Shown here: positions 1-10,280 of the stretch, one piece after another
How the letters are laid out: each line of letters starts with the position of its first letter
How positions within the stretch are numbered: position 1 is the stretch's first letter
Position numbers and translations under genes: made by a program
Assembly: GCA_018398765.1 (NCBI GenBank)
Contig: JAHBMJ010000229.1
Span: forward strand, 4,271 to 52,525
Source: Chromera velia
Lineage: Eukaryota; Sar; Chromeraceae
DNA length: 48,255 nucleotides
Direction: 5' to 3'
The notes under the pieces: model-generated
The model's input: the letters and a program-made list of their open reading frames with translations, nothing else
Told to the model about the DNA's origin: nothing
The model's database searches: none

Positions 1-1637
1 GGGGGGGGGGGGGGTGTTGGTGGTGAAGGGGAGAAAGACAGGCATGCAGAGAGATGGACATACACGAATGGACCGACATGCAAGAGAGAGACGGCTGCAT
101 GCATCCGGGCCGAAGAGGTAGGCACATGCACAACGCGCATGCATGGAGCATGCAACGAGGAGGGTGGCAGAGAAAGGGGAGGAGAGAGGGGAGCAGAGAG
201 AGGGAGAAAGAAAAGGGGAGAAGGGGGGAAAAGAAAAAGGGAAGAGGAAGGGAACATGCGGAGGGGAGGGATGCACAGAGGTGGGGAGGGGAATGGAGCG
301 GATAGGAAAAAGACAACAGCTTGCAACTCAGAGTAGAGACAGAATTAAGGACTAGCAGCTAGCTCACGTTATGATTGTTCAAAAGAATCCCCAGCTCTCT
401 TCGTGCCTTTCCTTTCCAATCCCCACTGCAGCAAGGCACTTGTATCCCTCTTTCAGGGATCCGCACCTTCTGGGAGTCTTTTTCCATCTTGAAACATTTA
501 CTCGCAGTGAGACGATCTGAATGGTCAAGAGTGGTGTCCATGGTGTAAGACTGAGCAATGTGCTTCCTGATAGATCGATCAGAAAGGTCGGCTAAGCCAC
601 GGGGACCCAGCTGTATCGATTGCTTATACAATACTTACATGCATGCAGTTGGCCCTGTGCTTCAGCGTGTCATTCACACATTCAAAAGCCATCCATGCAT
701 GCAATGCCTCTCTCTCACTCGTCTCACTGAATGCCTGGGAGACTCTGTGAGCGTCTGTTTCTGTCGGCAGTCTGTCTCAATGTGTCTCATCTTAATTATA
801 CTGCGTGGCTGTCATTATGCACGTCAAAGAATATGCATCTTACTATACTACACTCGCGTCTGGATCTGACTGCGTGGGCACCACCTGTGCAGAAATTTGC
901 ATTATGGGTCCAAATAGTGTACTGTAAGACCCCGGCCAGCAATTTTGATTCGTGCGCACACAGTTGCCATTCGGGCCCAACTAATTAAGCGACACATAAA
1001 AATTTCTCTATAAGACGGCCTGCGCATGTATACTCTGATCGTACGCCGTTTTCCTTCAAAACTCAACTTAACTTGAGTCGTATGATTCAATCTGCTTACT
1101 GCACGGCAATTGTTGTCAGAGTGAACGCGTGCATGGTGCGTTCCCCGACTCTCTGAGTTCATAGTTATGTTGCAAAAAGAGGAACGTGAAAAAGCGTCGA
1201 TCCCAGCCTGTTTACGACCTGCCCCCGATCAAAGGATAAAAACTTTTGTTTGTGCCCCCCTTTCGACGCCGGACAGCACCCACGTGCCACGATACGTCGG
1301 CGCGCAGTGCGCGCCCACTCTCGTGTATTTTGTCACTTCTACAACTGAACGCGCGCATTTCGCGCGCGCATTTCGTGCGACTTTGTTGGCGGAAAAACGC
1401 CCATGCAACATGATCGACATATATGCATGCATGCATGCAGCGACTCTTATATATAATTATAATTAATTGCATTTCAGACAAAGGATCGATTCAATCAAGT
1501 ATATATGTACGTACTCTCAGAAACATCTATAGATCTATACTTGAGAAAGTGGCGCAAGCAGTCCACGCAGGCCATAAAGGCTGGTCCGAGTGATCTTATC
1601 CCGCCAATTCTCCAGAGCTGAATCTCGATCAGCCAGT
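1..1637. other. Intergenic DNA upstream of the thioredoxin-like gene
   Basis: No convincing coding exon is visible on either strand. The first 14 bases are a G run, and about 140-300 is purine-rich (GGGAGA-type) low-complexity DNA. Open frames here are short and compositionally biased. A run of overlapping TGCATGCA palindromes lies about 200 bases before the gene at 1638. Confidence 0.6.
1424..1439. promoter_or_regulatory. TGCATGCA palindrome run upstream of the thioredoxin-like gene
   Basis: Three overlapping copies of TGCATGCA end 198 bases before the proposed start at 1638. In apicomplexan parasites this word is bound by AP2-domain factors (established for Plasmodium). Use here as a promoter element is inference, because the same word also occurs inside introns and repeats of this window. 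Confidence 0.35.
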
Positions 1638-2740
1638 ATGTCACTCGGCTTCGTCAGGTATCTCGCTTCTGTCGTCGTTTTCGCGGCTACAATATCAGTA
1701 GCGTCGGCAGGCTCCTCGACGCAACCACAGGGCACAATCTCTGACACTGCTGCTGCCGACGCGTCCTGTCAGTTCACGGATGGCTTAGCCTTCGTAGAGC
1801 AGTCGCAGCTCTCGAAGAAGAGCACCCACGGCGAAGACCTCTTCCTCCTCACCGACGACGATTTCGAGGAGGCGACCTCCTCTGCGCCTACGTGGGTGTT
1901 CTCCCTCTACGTAGATGGGTGCGGCGCCTGCAAAGCCTTCCACCCGCACCTGAAGGAAGTTGCCAAACGGTTTCGTGGGGACTCCAACGTGCAGTTCGCC
2001 CTCATTGATCAGACAGCGAGTGTAACAGGCATCCGCAACGCGCTGGCCACCCCGAAGCACTTTCCGACGAAAGTGAAGATCGGCGACCGCCTGTACGACT
2101 ACACAGAGTCCCGGGACGCGGACTCGCTCGAGCGGTTCATCAAAGAAGAGCACAAGCAGGAGGGCATGTTCAGAACTCTGGAAAAGGACTGGAATCTGAT
2201 CCCAGACATGTTCAAGGGAGAGTTCAGCCAGGTCGAGAACTTCTCCGCCAAGGGGTTCCGGCAGAATGTGAAGAATGGGAACCGGAGGTGGCTCGTCTAC
2301 TTCTTCGCCCCCTCTTGCAGGTATATATGTGTGGCTCACTGCACTTGATCCACGCCCGCTTTTATCCATTTTTTTAGATGCCTCTGCTATTTCCATTGTC
2401 TTCCGAGATGCCCCCACAGGATTCTTGTTTTTTGAGCTTTCTGTACTTTTTCGAATTGTTGCTTTTTCAGAAATGGAACGCCTGTTCTCGCACTCCTTGC
2501 AGCCACTGCCAGCAGGCCACCATAAGCGTCGAAAAGGCGGCCAAGGCGAGAAAGCAGAGGGTCACTTTCGGTCGCGTGGACTGTTCTCTGAAGAGGGCTG
2601 CAGAGATCTGCACGGAGGAGGGCGTGACCTCGATGCCCACCATCAGGGTCTACGAAGGGGGAGCACACACAAAGACGTACGATGGGTCGCATACCCACGA
2701 CGCGTTGGTGAATTTTGTGGAAACTACAGCCACGGCATGA
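1638..2740 (+). CDS. Secretory thioredoxin/PDI-like protein, two thioredoxin domains, two exons
   Basis: Exons 1638-2320 and 2503-2740 join to 306 codons plus stop. I chose the ATG at 1638 because a signal peptide follows at once: MSLGFVRY, then a hydrophobic stretch ending in an Ala-Ser-Ala-Gly region. An in-frame ATG at 1590 would bury it. The first thioredoxin-like domain has a C-G-A-C site after F-S-L-Y-V-D-G. The second has F-F-A-P-S-C-S-H-C-Q-Q, whose Ser codon is split by the intron. The acceptor at 2502 gives this motif; the earlier AG at 2470 leads to a stop. A later M-P-T-I-R-V matches the cis-proline loop of thioredoxins. Likely role is disulfide formation or isomerisation in the secretory pathway. 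The C-terminus (V-E-T-T-A-T-A) has no KDEL-type retention signal, so ER residence is not shown. Confidence 0.85.
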
Positions 2741-2836
2741 AAGAGAGAACGTAGGCAAAAGTATCGGACCATCAAGAATATTATTGCCTGAGTGAATTTG
2801 GCAGAAACCACAGCCACAACATGAAAGAGAAAAGTA
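2708..2836 (+). repeat. Imperfect duplication of the gene's 3' end
   Basis: The last codons and stop of the thioredoxin-like gene, about 2708-2752, recur with several substitutions at about 2790-2836, directly downstream. Both copies contain GAAAC(T/C)ACAGCCAC followed by CATGAAAGAGA. The second copy is untranslated. Confidence 0.7.
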
Positions 2837-3757
2837 ACGAGAAGAGGGAGGGAGAAAGGGCAAAAAAAGGGGGGGGGAAATCTAGCAGGGAAACCAATCA
2901 GATCGGAAGATCGCCTTTGGAGGAGGGGGGCTACTAGGAGCTAGCATCATTTTCTCCCTCACTTGGTTTTCAGTGCTTCTCGGCTCAAACGTGAGCCAGA
3001 CAACGCATTCGTTTTCTAGCCTCCATGCAGTCTCACCGAAGAAAATTAAGAACGAAGAATGATCGTTGTGATTCAAATTGTGGCTTGCACGGACGCTGTT
3101 GCAAAGGAATTGGTGCATACAAAAAATGCGAAGCATGCAGCTGACCGCGGACGTGCGCAGTTTCAATTCAATTTGATCGATTGCTGGATCGAGCCGATCG
3201 ACGGACCTCAACGTGCAAAGCCTAATACAAAGCAAAGGCCTGTATGGTCTAAAAGCATGCATGCAAATCTCCTGATCCAACTTAAAGCAATGATCTCAAT
3301 TGTCCGATGGTGGCATCTGCGTGACAGACCAACAGACAGCTTAAGACATCTTAAAGAAATTTATTTTTTAAGATTGGTGTAAATTCAATTTAAATTAGTA
3401 AACCTATTAATTAAATATTTAAACTCTTCAATTACTTTAAGTAAATTAATTACTTGCATAAATTGATTATTTAAAATCATTTGTTCATTGTATAAACTAC
3501 TTTAAATTACACTAAATTAAAATTAAAAATAAACTTGTTTTTTTTTAAAAAAATGTAGTTGGTTAAATAAATAAAAAAATAATTTAAAAAAAAAATGGGC
3601 ATTGACTTAAAGTTTGTTCCTAGCTTCTGGCCTATACGTCTTTCGTCTCTTCCTTCTGTCCTGATTACTGCTCTCACTGCTAGCTCTCTCTCTCATGTGA
3701 CCTCATATTTGACGCTCCTCCGTCCGAATGCCTTCTTCGGCATTTGCTAAGTACTTC
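2741..3757. other. Intergenic DNA with an AT-rich block
   Basis: After the tail duplication I see no gene. About 3380-3600 is strongly AT-rich (TTTAAATTA-type words and A/T runs). The boundary with the decayed retroelement lies somewhere near 3600-3758. Confidence 0.55.
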
Positions 3758-4599
3758 CTACCCCTTAATCATGACTAGCGCACTGCCTACTCCTCCTTCC
3801 TCCCAGCCCTCTCCCTGTACTCCTCTGGTCCCCCGAATACATGCGCTTACTGCTTTCAGGTGGGCAATCTGCAGTCGGGCTCGGATCCGGCCGCACGTCT
3901 TGCTCACGTGTTGCCCCCATTTCTCACTCAATCGCTCTGCCACCCTCTTCAAGAACATCTTTGCCTCCCCCTCCATCGTCCCATCAACCGCACTCATGAG
4001 TGGAATGAAGTCGCACCCTCTATCCACACTTGCCTACCCATGTTTCCTCTTCTTTTCTTCTGCTGCTGCTTTGAGGGCTTAAGTCCAAGTCACCTTCTCC
4101 CTCGAGGCGGCGTGTAGGTTTATCACCCTGGTATCGAAAATTGCCAGCCTTTGTGGAGCATAGGCCCCCCGGACTTGGAAGTCCCCCCTTAGCGCCAGAT
4201 ATCCCTGCACCTCCCCTTCCTCCCTAATGATCGGCTCCTTTGCGTGGACCGCTCCCACGGGGTATGCTTCCGCTGCTAGACTCGCCCATGTACGGTTGAC
4301 TTCGTCATGTCGCAACGTGGGCAGTCCTTCTACTGGGCAGTTAAGGGCATGTTGCAGACTCCACCTTCCCCCATATCCCTCACATCTGCTCTTCTCCCCC
4401 CCTACCCTCCCTTGATATCGGATTGTCATCGCGTCCCGGAATTTGTCTGGGCTAAGATTCATTCCGTGTTCCTTCAGGGGGGTGGCCATCAGCCATCCTG
4501 ACTGCCTCTTTTCTTTTGACTGCCTAACTTCCTCATACTAGTCCTCACTGGCTGCCTGCCCTGACTGGCTGCCTAACCTCTCCTACTCCTTCTCTACTA
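3758..4599 (-). pseudogene. 3' part of a decayed reverse-transcriptase retroelement, downstream of the chromovirus insertion
   Basis: Two minus-strand frames (about 4489-4079, then 4027-3758 after a frameshift) continue the protein seen at 12665-11758. Visible landmarks are P-L-K-E-H-G, F-R-D-A-M, H-A-L-N-C followed by R-H-D-E-V, then D-F-I-P-L-M and C-I-R-G-T-R-G. From memory, these occur in this order in the C-terminal region of RT proteins common in cnidarian and protist genomes. In-frame stops between 4599 and 4489 show the copy was already dead or has decayed since. Clade assignment was not possible by eye. Confidence 0.65.
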
Positions 4600-4918
4600 T
4601 ATAAGATGAACAGTACAATGCTATATGGTGGTCCAAAGGTACGTCTGACCTAGAAGCGTCAGTGTTCAATCTAGCCAGTCAAACAGTCTGTTGATCACTT
4701 CATGCACCAGGCTGCTCAAACCATTAACTACATTTATTTGGCCTCTTCTCATAGCAGCCTTCACTAAAATCGATATGATCGCGTGCGCTCGTGGCCCGGC
4801 GGCAAGCCGTCTCTAAGCCGGTCCCGGTACCTATACTATGCGCGCTCACACCCCGGCAGCACCTCTCACACCGCCACATATACAGCCCGACATCTCAGCC
4901 CCGGGCACAGCCCTCACA
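4600..4918 (-). repeat. 3' LTR of the chromovirus
   Basis: 319 bases matching 11439-11757 over the full length with no net indel. On the minus strand it begins TGTGAGG and ends near CTTATA, so the canonical CA end is missing. The adjacent internal sequence (GGCGGACGGGCA on the minus strand) is only moderately purine-rich for a polypurine tract. Confidence 0.9.
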
Positions 4919-5175
4919 CATGCCCGTCCGCCAAACTGACGTCCACGCTCAGTTCCTTAGCTGAGTACTCAGGCCTGCATCAATCAGTTGAGAAACATGT
5001 ATAGATGTCGATATGCCATGACCGACCAGATCCAACCAGTCTCCTGCGCAGCACCACCTCCTTTGTCTAGCTTATCCACGCCTACTTAATTTGTCTCTCA
5101 CCTTGAAGCTCACTAACTTTTCTATTAATTCTTTCTCTAATTTATCCCTCACACATACTTATCCACTCCCAGGCC

Positions 5176-5640
5176 TCACTTCCTTTGCATTCTTCTTCTC
5201 TTGAAGTCGGCAATTGCTTCTTTTATGCGTAACAAATTTTCTGCCGGTTTCTATGAGGCATCTTCCTTTCTGAATCCCTTCCATCTCACCAAATAATGCG
5301 ACTTTCTACCAATTCTTCTCCATAATGATTCCAATACCTCCTCCACTTCATATTCTGGTCCTTCAAATCTAGGGAGTCTGACTGCAGGTGGAGGATCTCC
5401 CGGCTCTCTAACATACTTCTTCAAATAGCTTACATTCACTACAGGGTGAATGCGCACACCTGCCGGGAAGATAAGCTCATATGCTCCTCTTGTTACCATT
5501 CTCTCTACCTTGAAGGGACCAAACCTAGGGTAGGGACCAAACCAAATTGGCTCCAACTTTCTTTTTTGTCTTTCCGGTCTCTTTTCTTGCTCAAAGAACT
5601 CTCTGTGCACCAAAACCCAATCTCCAGGACCAACCTCCAA
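5176..5640 (-). pseudogene. Integrase C-terminal region with chromodomain, carrying a stop
   Basis: The minus-strand frame runs from G-D-W-V-L-V-H through a barrel-like segment (G-P-F-K-V, Y-E-L-I-F-P-A-G) to H-P-V-V-N-V-S-Y-L-K-K, the usual integrase tail. It ends in a chromodomain: Y-E-V-E-E-V-L, then Y-L-V-R-W-K-G-F. A TAG at 5251-5253 sits where the conserved Trp after K-E-D-A-S is expected. The frame then stays open as K-P-A-E-N-L to a stop at 5176-5178. Chromodomains of chromoviruses direct integration to marked chromatin. Confidence 0.8.
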
Positions 5641-5706
5641 TTCCCTGCAGTGTCAATCATAATAGCGGGCTGCTGTCTCTCTGGCCCGCTCCAACAATTC
5701 CTTTAC

Positions 5707-7566
5707 TTAGGCGATCTCTGCCTTATACCTTGCGACGAAGTCTGCTGCAGAAGGCGACAGTGAGCTTCCCCTGACCGGCACTGCAGGCAGACGAATTGGG
5801 TCAAACCCATGCGTGAATCTGTAAGGTGAGAGACCAGTCATAGGATGAACACTGTCTCTGTAGGCAAAATTACATGCAGGCAAACTTTTTAAGCCTCGGC
5901 CCAGTCTTCCCGATGGTCCATCACAAAACATCGCAACATCTCCCTGATCGTTCTATTGTCTCTCTCTGTCTGTCCGTCTGTCTGTGGGTGTTGAGAGGAA
6001 CTCATTTTCATTTTTGAATTCCATAGCTTCTGTAACTCTCGCCAGAAGGCAGAAATAAAGCAAGGATCACGATCAAAGACAAGCGACCAAAACATGCCAA
6101 CAGAATACACCACTCTTTCAAACACAACAGACGCAGTTTCTTCTCCTGTGATCTCCTCTAGGGTATGACACTCTGCAGACACTTTACGATACACAAAGAG
6201 TTCTAGCAGCAAGAACTGCATTTGATGCATTTATTTTCACCCGTTCACATCTTTTTTTCAAGTGAAAACATCTTGATATACAAGAAAAACACGTTTTCAG
6301 GGTGGTTCAAAAGAAAGGGAGGGGGGTTCTGCACGGTTACAGGTCGGGTGCCAATATTGGTTCCAGCTCTCCATATGATGGTGGTTCTTGAACCGATAAA
6401 CTCATAATGAGAACTTCTGGAACTCATCTGAACCATCAAGAACCAAAGCAATTCTTAGTTCCATAAAGTCTTTTATGCAAAAGAACTCAAAACAAAGTGA
6501 AATAAATATAATGGAAGGTCTTATCATTTGGTTCAGGGGGGGCCGCCGGGGTATTTTGGTTCCTAAACCGCCAGAACCGGCAAATCAGAACTTTTGTTGG
6601 CACCAACATGTTTTTGAGTGTTTTCAGGTCAAAATCGTTTAAAAACTGGTAGACTTTTCATCTTTATTTGGTTCTTTTGGTCCAATAACCACAAAAAACA
6701 TGTTTTAACATGTTGATATGTTATATGCGGGATGAAAGGGGGATATTGCTGAGTGAAACTGACTGACGAGGCTCAAGAGTGTCATACCCTAGGATCTCCT
6801 CCCACACTGGAATGAAGAATGCATCTTTTGACAGACGGTCAACCACAGACAGAATTCCATCCACAATCTTTCCCCAATACAATGTCCTCGGCAGACCAAA
6901 CAGAAAGTCGAGAGAAAGACTCTCATATGCAAATTCAAGGATGGGCAGCGGATTCAGCAAACCTGGTTTTTTCTGTGTTGAATGCTTTGCTCTCTGACAT
7001 ACATCACAGCAGGCCACGTATTTCTTCACTGAGCGGTACATGTTAGGCCAGTAAAACTTGCTGTTCACCTTCAAAAAAGTCTTCTCTGGCCCTAGGTGTC
7101 CGCCCAACACGGTGTCGTGGTGCTCTGAGATGATTTGTCTCTGCAATATATCAGTGGGGATGGCCAGACGATTTTTGAAATACAGGAGGCCATCCATGAA
7201 AGTGAATGATTGAATTCTTATTCTCAAGTGTCGAGGCACCGGCTCTTCTGGATGCTTAAGCACCTCACACAGTTCCTGAAAGAATGTTTCCTTCTTGTAT
7301 CCTCTCTTTATCTCTCTCAAGAACTCTTCATCCACATCCACTCTCATTTCTATTCCCGCCAGAATTCTTTTCTCTCTGTTTTCTTCTTTTTGAAGTTCTT
7401 CTTCACTCTTTTCCTTGACGTTTTCTCTTTCCTCCTCTGTTTTTCTTTTCTTCTCTGTTTCTCTATTCTCCTCTCTCTCTCTGTTTGCCTCTGTCTCTCT
7501 CTTCTCTTCTGTCTCTCTGTTTGCCTCTGTCTCTCTTACTGGCTTTCTACTCAATGCATCCGCCAT
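5707..7566 (-). pseudogene. Integrase core, split by a TIR element
   Basis: From high to low coordinates: A-D-A-L-S-R-K-P (end of RNase H), a low-complexity Arg/Glu/Thr/Lys linker, then the zinc-binding H-H-C-C domain (H..H in E-H-H-D-T-V-L-G-G-H, C..C in C-C-D-V-C-Q-R-A-K), then the DDE core. Catalytic candidates are the Asp of S-L-D-F-L, the second Asp in V-F-D-R-D-P, and the Glu in D-G-Q-T-E-R-D-N. The reading frame is interrupted at 6792-6158 by a separate insertion. Further frame changes occur near 5900, and in-frame stops lie between 5706 and 5640. Confidence 0.85.
6158..6792. mobile_element. hAT-like non-autonomous TIR element (635 bp) inside the integrase
   Basis: Perfect 15-bp inverted termini CTAGGGTATGACACT (6158-6172) and its complement (6778-6792) are flanked by the 8-bp direct repeat GATCTCCT (6150-6157 and 6793-6800). 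Eight-base target duplications and short termini of this kind are typical of the hAT superfamily. The interior has no transposase frame, so it would need a partner in trans. Removing the element and one duplication rejoins V-W-E-E-I directly to T-G-E-E-T-A in the integrase frame, which proves it is an insertion. Confidence 0.9.
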
Positions 7567-9139
7567 CTAATTTTTTGATCCCGGCACATAGCGAGGAACG
7601 ATTCCAATCTGATCAAACAACATCACCCAATGACGCATGCGCAGAGACATTTGCATCCGATCAGTAGTCGACGTAATCGTTTTCAAAGATTCATGATCGC
7701 TCCATACTTGAGTAGTGCAAGAGATATACGGACGCCAAATCTTTACAGCAAACACACACACCAAAAATTCTTTGTCTTTAATATGATGGTTCTTCTCTGC
7801 AGGGCTCATCGTTCTTGATGCGAAGGCACACGGATGCAGAATTCCGACCTATGGGTCCTTTTGCATCAACACCGCTACGAGCGTTGAGGTCTTTTCGCAG
7901 GCATCTGCAAAGACCTCAAACGGGCGGGTAGGTTCGGGAACAAACAATTCCATCACTTTCTTTATGGCTTCTTTCACTGTCTCAAAGCTTGCTTGCTGCT
8001 CTTTTTTCCATTCAAACTTCACCTTCTTTTTCAGTAAGCGATACATCGGAGCAGCCTTCTTATTGAACTCGAAAATAAATCTTCTCACCCACGACGCCAA
8101 GCCGAGAAAAGAATGTAATTCACTTGTGTTCTTTGGTACACCCTCTATTTTACTCTCTCTGGCCTCACTCTCTTTTCTGAAATCTTCAATCCAAAAAAAA
8201 CAACCTCTCTTTAAAAAAAATAATATTTTGAAAGCTTTGTGAACAATTTTGTTTGTCTCAACAAAAACAAAACCCGAGACACATGCCTTACATGCTCTTC
8301 TCTTATCCACAAATAAATTAAAATATCATCAATGAAAACCGACACGTATCGATCCAAACACTCACGCAATATATACTAAATGAGTCTCATTGCTGCCAGT
8401 GGAGCGTTTGTTAACCCAAAAGAGACAACCAACCACTCGAAATTTCTATACCGTGTCGTGGATGCTGTTTTCTGGATGTCTCCCTCTCTTACTCTTATTT
8501 GATGGTAGTACTGTCTGAGATCAAGTGCAGTGAAGAATTTTGCCCCATACAGCCGATCAATGAGGTCTTGTGGGTGAGGGAGTGGGTGTTTGTCTTTGAT
8601 TGTAATTCTGTAACACAGTTCAGTCCTGTGTAATCACAACACATCCTCATGCTTCCGTTTTTCTTCTGTACAAACAACACTGGAGCTGCATATGGAGAGC
8701 ATGATGGGCGAATGAATCCTTGTTTCAAATATGTATCCACCTGCTTTCTCAGCTCATCCAACTCACCAAGAAAAAGACGGTAAGGTGGGCAAGCTGGGGG
8801 TGGGTGGCCGGGTTCTAAATCGATCTTGAAATCCAGCCCCTCGGATGGAGGTAATCCTGAAAAAGAGTCAGGAAAGAGAGTTGCATTCTCCACCATAATT
8901 CTTTTCATGTCGACAGGCACGGATGGTTTAAAATTTTGAAGAAACTCACGCACCTCACTCAAATCAGGCGAAGAGAAAACAGGATGGTCAGCCGGGAGCA
9001 AAGAAAGAAAGTCATTCACTGTCTCACTACCCCCCCTTCCTTTTTCCTTCATCTCCACATTCTTTTCCCCCTCATGTATTTCATGAAGCCCTTGAACCCA
9101 ACATGCACTGAACTCACCGGGAGAGGATCTTGTCTGCAA
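7567..9139 (-). pseudogene. Reverse transcriptase and RNase H, frameshifted
   Basis: The frame from 9139 shows typical gypsy RT blocks: P-P-Y-R-L, L-K-Q-G-F-I-R-P-S-C-S-P-Y-A-A-P-V-L-F-V-Q-K-K, then C-C-D-Y. A frameshift near 8600-8615 moves the homology to another frame (D-K-H-P-L-P, A-L-D-L-R). The catalytic box reads F-I-D-D at 8325-8336. A TAG at 8376-8378 precedes it in that frame. RNase H follows in two frames: 8310-7849 with F-L-G-L-A-S-W and F-E-V-F-A-D-A, and 7809-7567 with W-S-D-H-E-S-L. It is inactive as written. Confidence 0.85.
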
Positions 9140-9184
9140 CCGCAGAATGTGGCAGACCGTCCTCTTCCGGATTGCTCGGCGTGC

Positions 9185-9730
9185 CTACACAGAAGAGAGA
9201 AGAGGGTGATAATCTGAAAATTCCTCCTCCTCTTCAAGCTCTGCATCAGGCATCCAGTAAATCAATTTCCCCTTGAACCAAAAACGCAGACTTTGAGATG
9301 ACCACTGTAGTTCTGGCTCATACTCACGCCCCCACTTTGTTCCCAAAATTAAATCATATTCCTCCAGGTCGGCCAGCATGGCACCTACTGTCTCTTGGAT
9401 GCTGACTGGCATAGAGGGCGCACACTCCTGAACCGTTCGCGTTTTGATCGCCTTCTTCGAAGCTTTTAGCGCCCTATGTACTGGAGTTGGTCATCTCAAT
9501 CTGCACACATGGATGCGGTGGGCACGGGCAAATCTGCGATCTAGATAAATATCATCCACTCCGGAGTCAACCAAAACTCTGACAGGCACACCCGCCACTC
9601 GGCTAGAGTATACAAACAACCCTGGACAAAAATCCAAATCAAAGAACAAATCGAGAGCGGAATTCGACTCTGTGTCACACGTGTTTATGTGTTCGATGGG
9701 AATTGGGGATCCCCATATATTTCTGTGCAC
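9185..9730 (-). pseudogene. Retropepsin-like aspartic protease region
   Basis: Minus-strand frames at 9730-9491 and 9412-9185 contain V-L-V-D-S-G-V-D-D-I-Y-L, in place of the usual D-S/T-G-A active site, and E-Y-D-L-I-L-G-T-K-W, which matches the second conserved block of gypsy proteases. The two blocks lie in separate open frames, so at least one frame break exists between them. It sits between gag and RT as expected. Confidence 0.7.
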
Positions 9731-10280
9731 TGATGTGAAAACGGGACTAGACCGATTCCAACACTAATTCCGACTCCAAAATTGTTTTAAATATACAAAC
9801 AGTTTAAACTAGTTTAAAGATATTCAACATCGTTTAAGTGTATCTTTAGCGATTCTTTTATTGTTTTTAAAGGTTTTAAATTAGAGCCCGGAGTGTATGA
9901 AAGTGAAGGTTAGAAGTGTTGTAGCACAGTGGCAGGCCGGGCCAGCGGGTCTGCGTGCATGCCGCGCGCCGTGCCGCGCCGTACGTATGTGCGTCTGTAC
10001 CGCGGCCTGCCCCAACCGGCCTGTGCGGGCTGCCACGCTTATAAGTCTGACCACACTGACCATATGTCGGGGGCACTTCTCCCTCTTTATAGCCCCCGTA
10101 GATCGTCCGGACTCCAGATTGTCCACCGTCACGGCCACCTCTACGCTTTCTACGACCACCACGCCCTCTGCCCCGAGGGCCCAAGTCTCTGTGTCCCCCC
10201 CTCCACTGCGCCTGGAAGGAGGAACCCTACTGGGGATTACCACTGCGTGTCCACTGCCTTTCTCCTCCTTGCCCCCATCT
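9731..10280. other. Spacer between gag and protease, partly AT-rich, partly GC-rich
   Basis: About 9765-9895 is AT-rich (TTTAAA words) and breaks the coding frame, while 9900-10060 is very GC-rich. The element frame should continue here, so part of this stretch may be an insertion or a rearranged gag tail. I searched for terminal inverted repeats and target duplications and did not find convincing ones. Confidence 0.4.

Noticed and set aside
2387-2863. Minus-strand open frame overlapping the thioredoxin-like gene
   Set aside because: Antisense shadow crossing the intron and the tail duplication; no recognisable motif.
9731-9895. A further small transposon in the chromovirus spacer
   Set aside because: AT-rich and frame-breaking, but no terminal inverted repeats or target duplication could be found.
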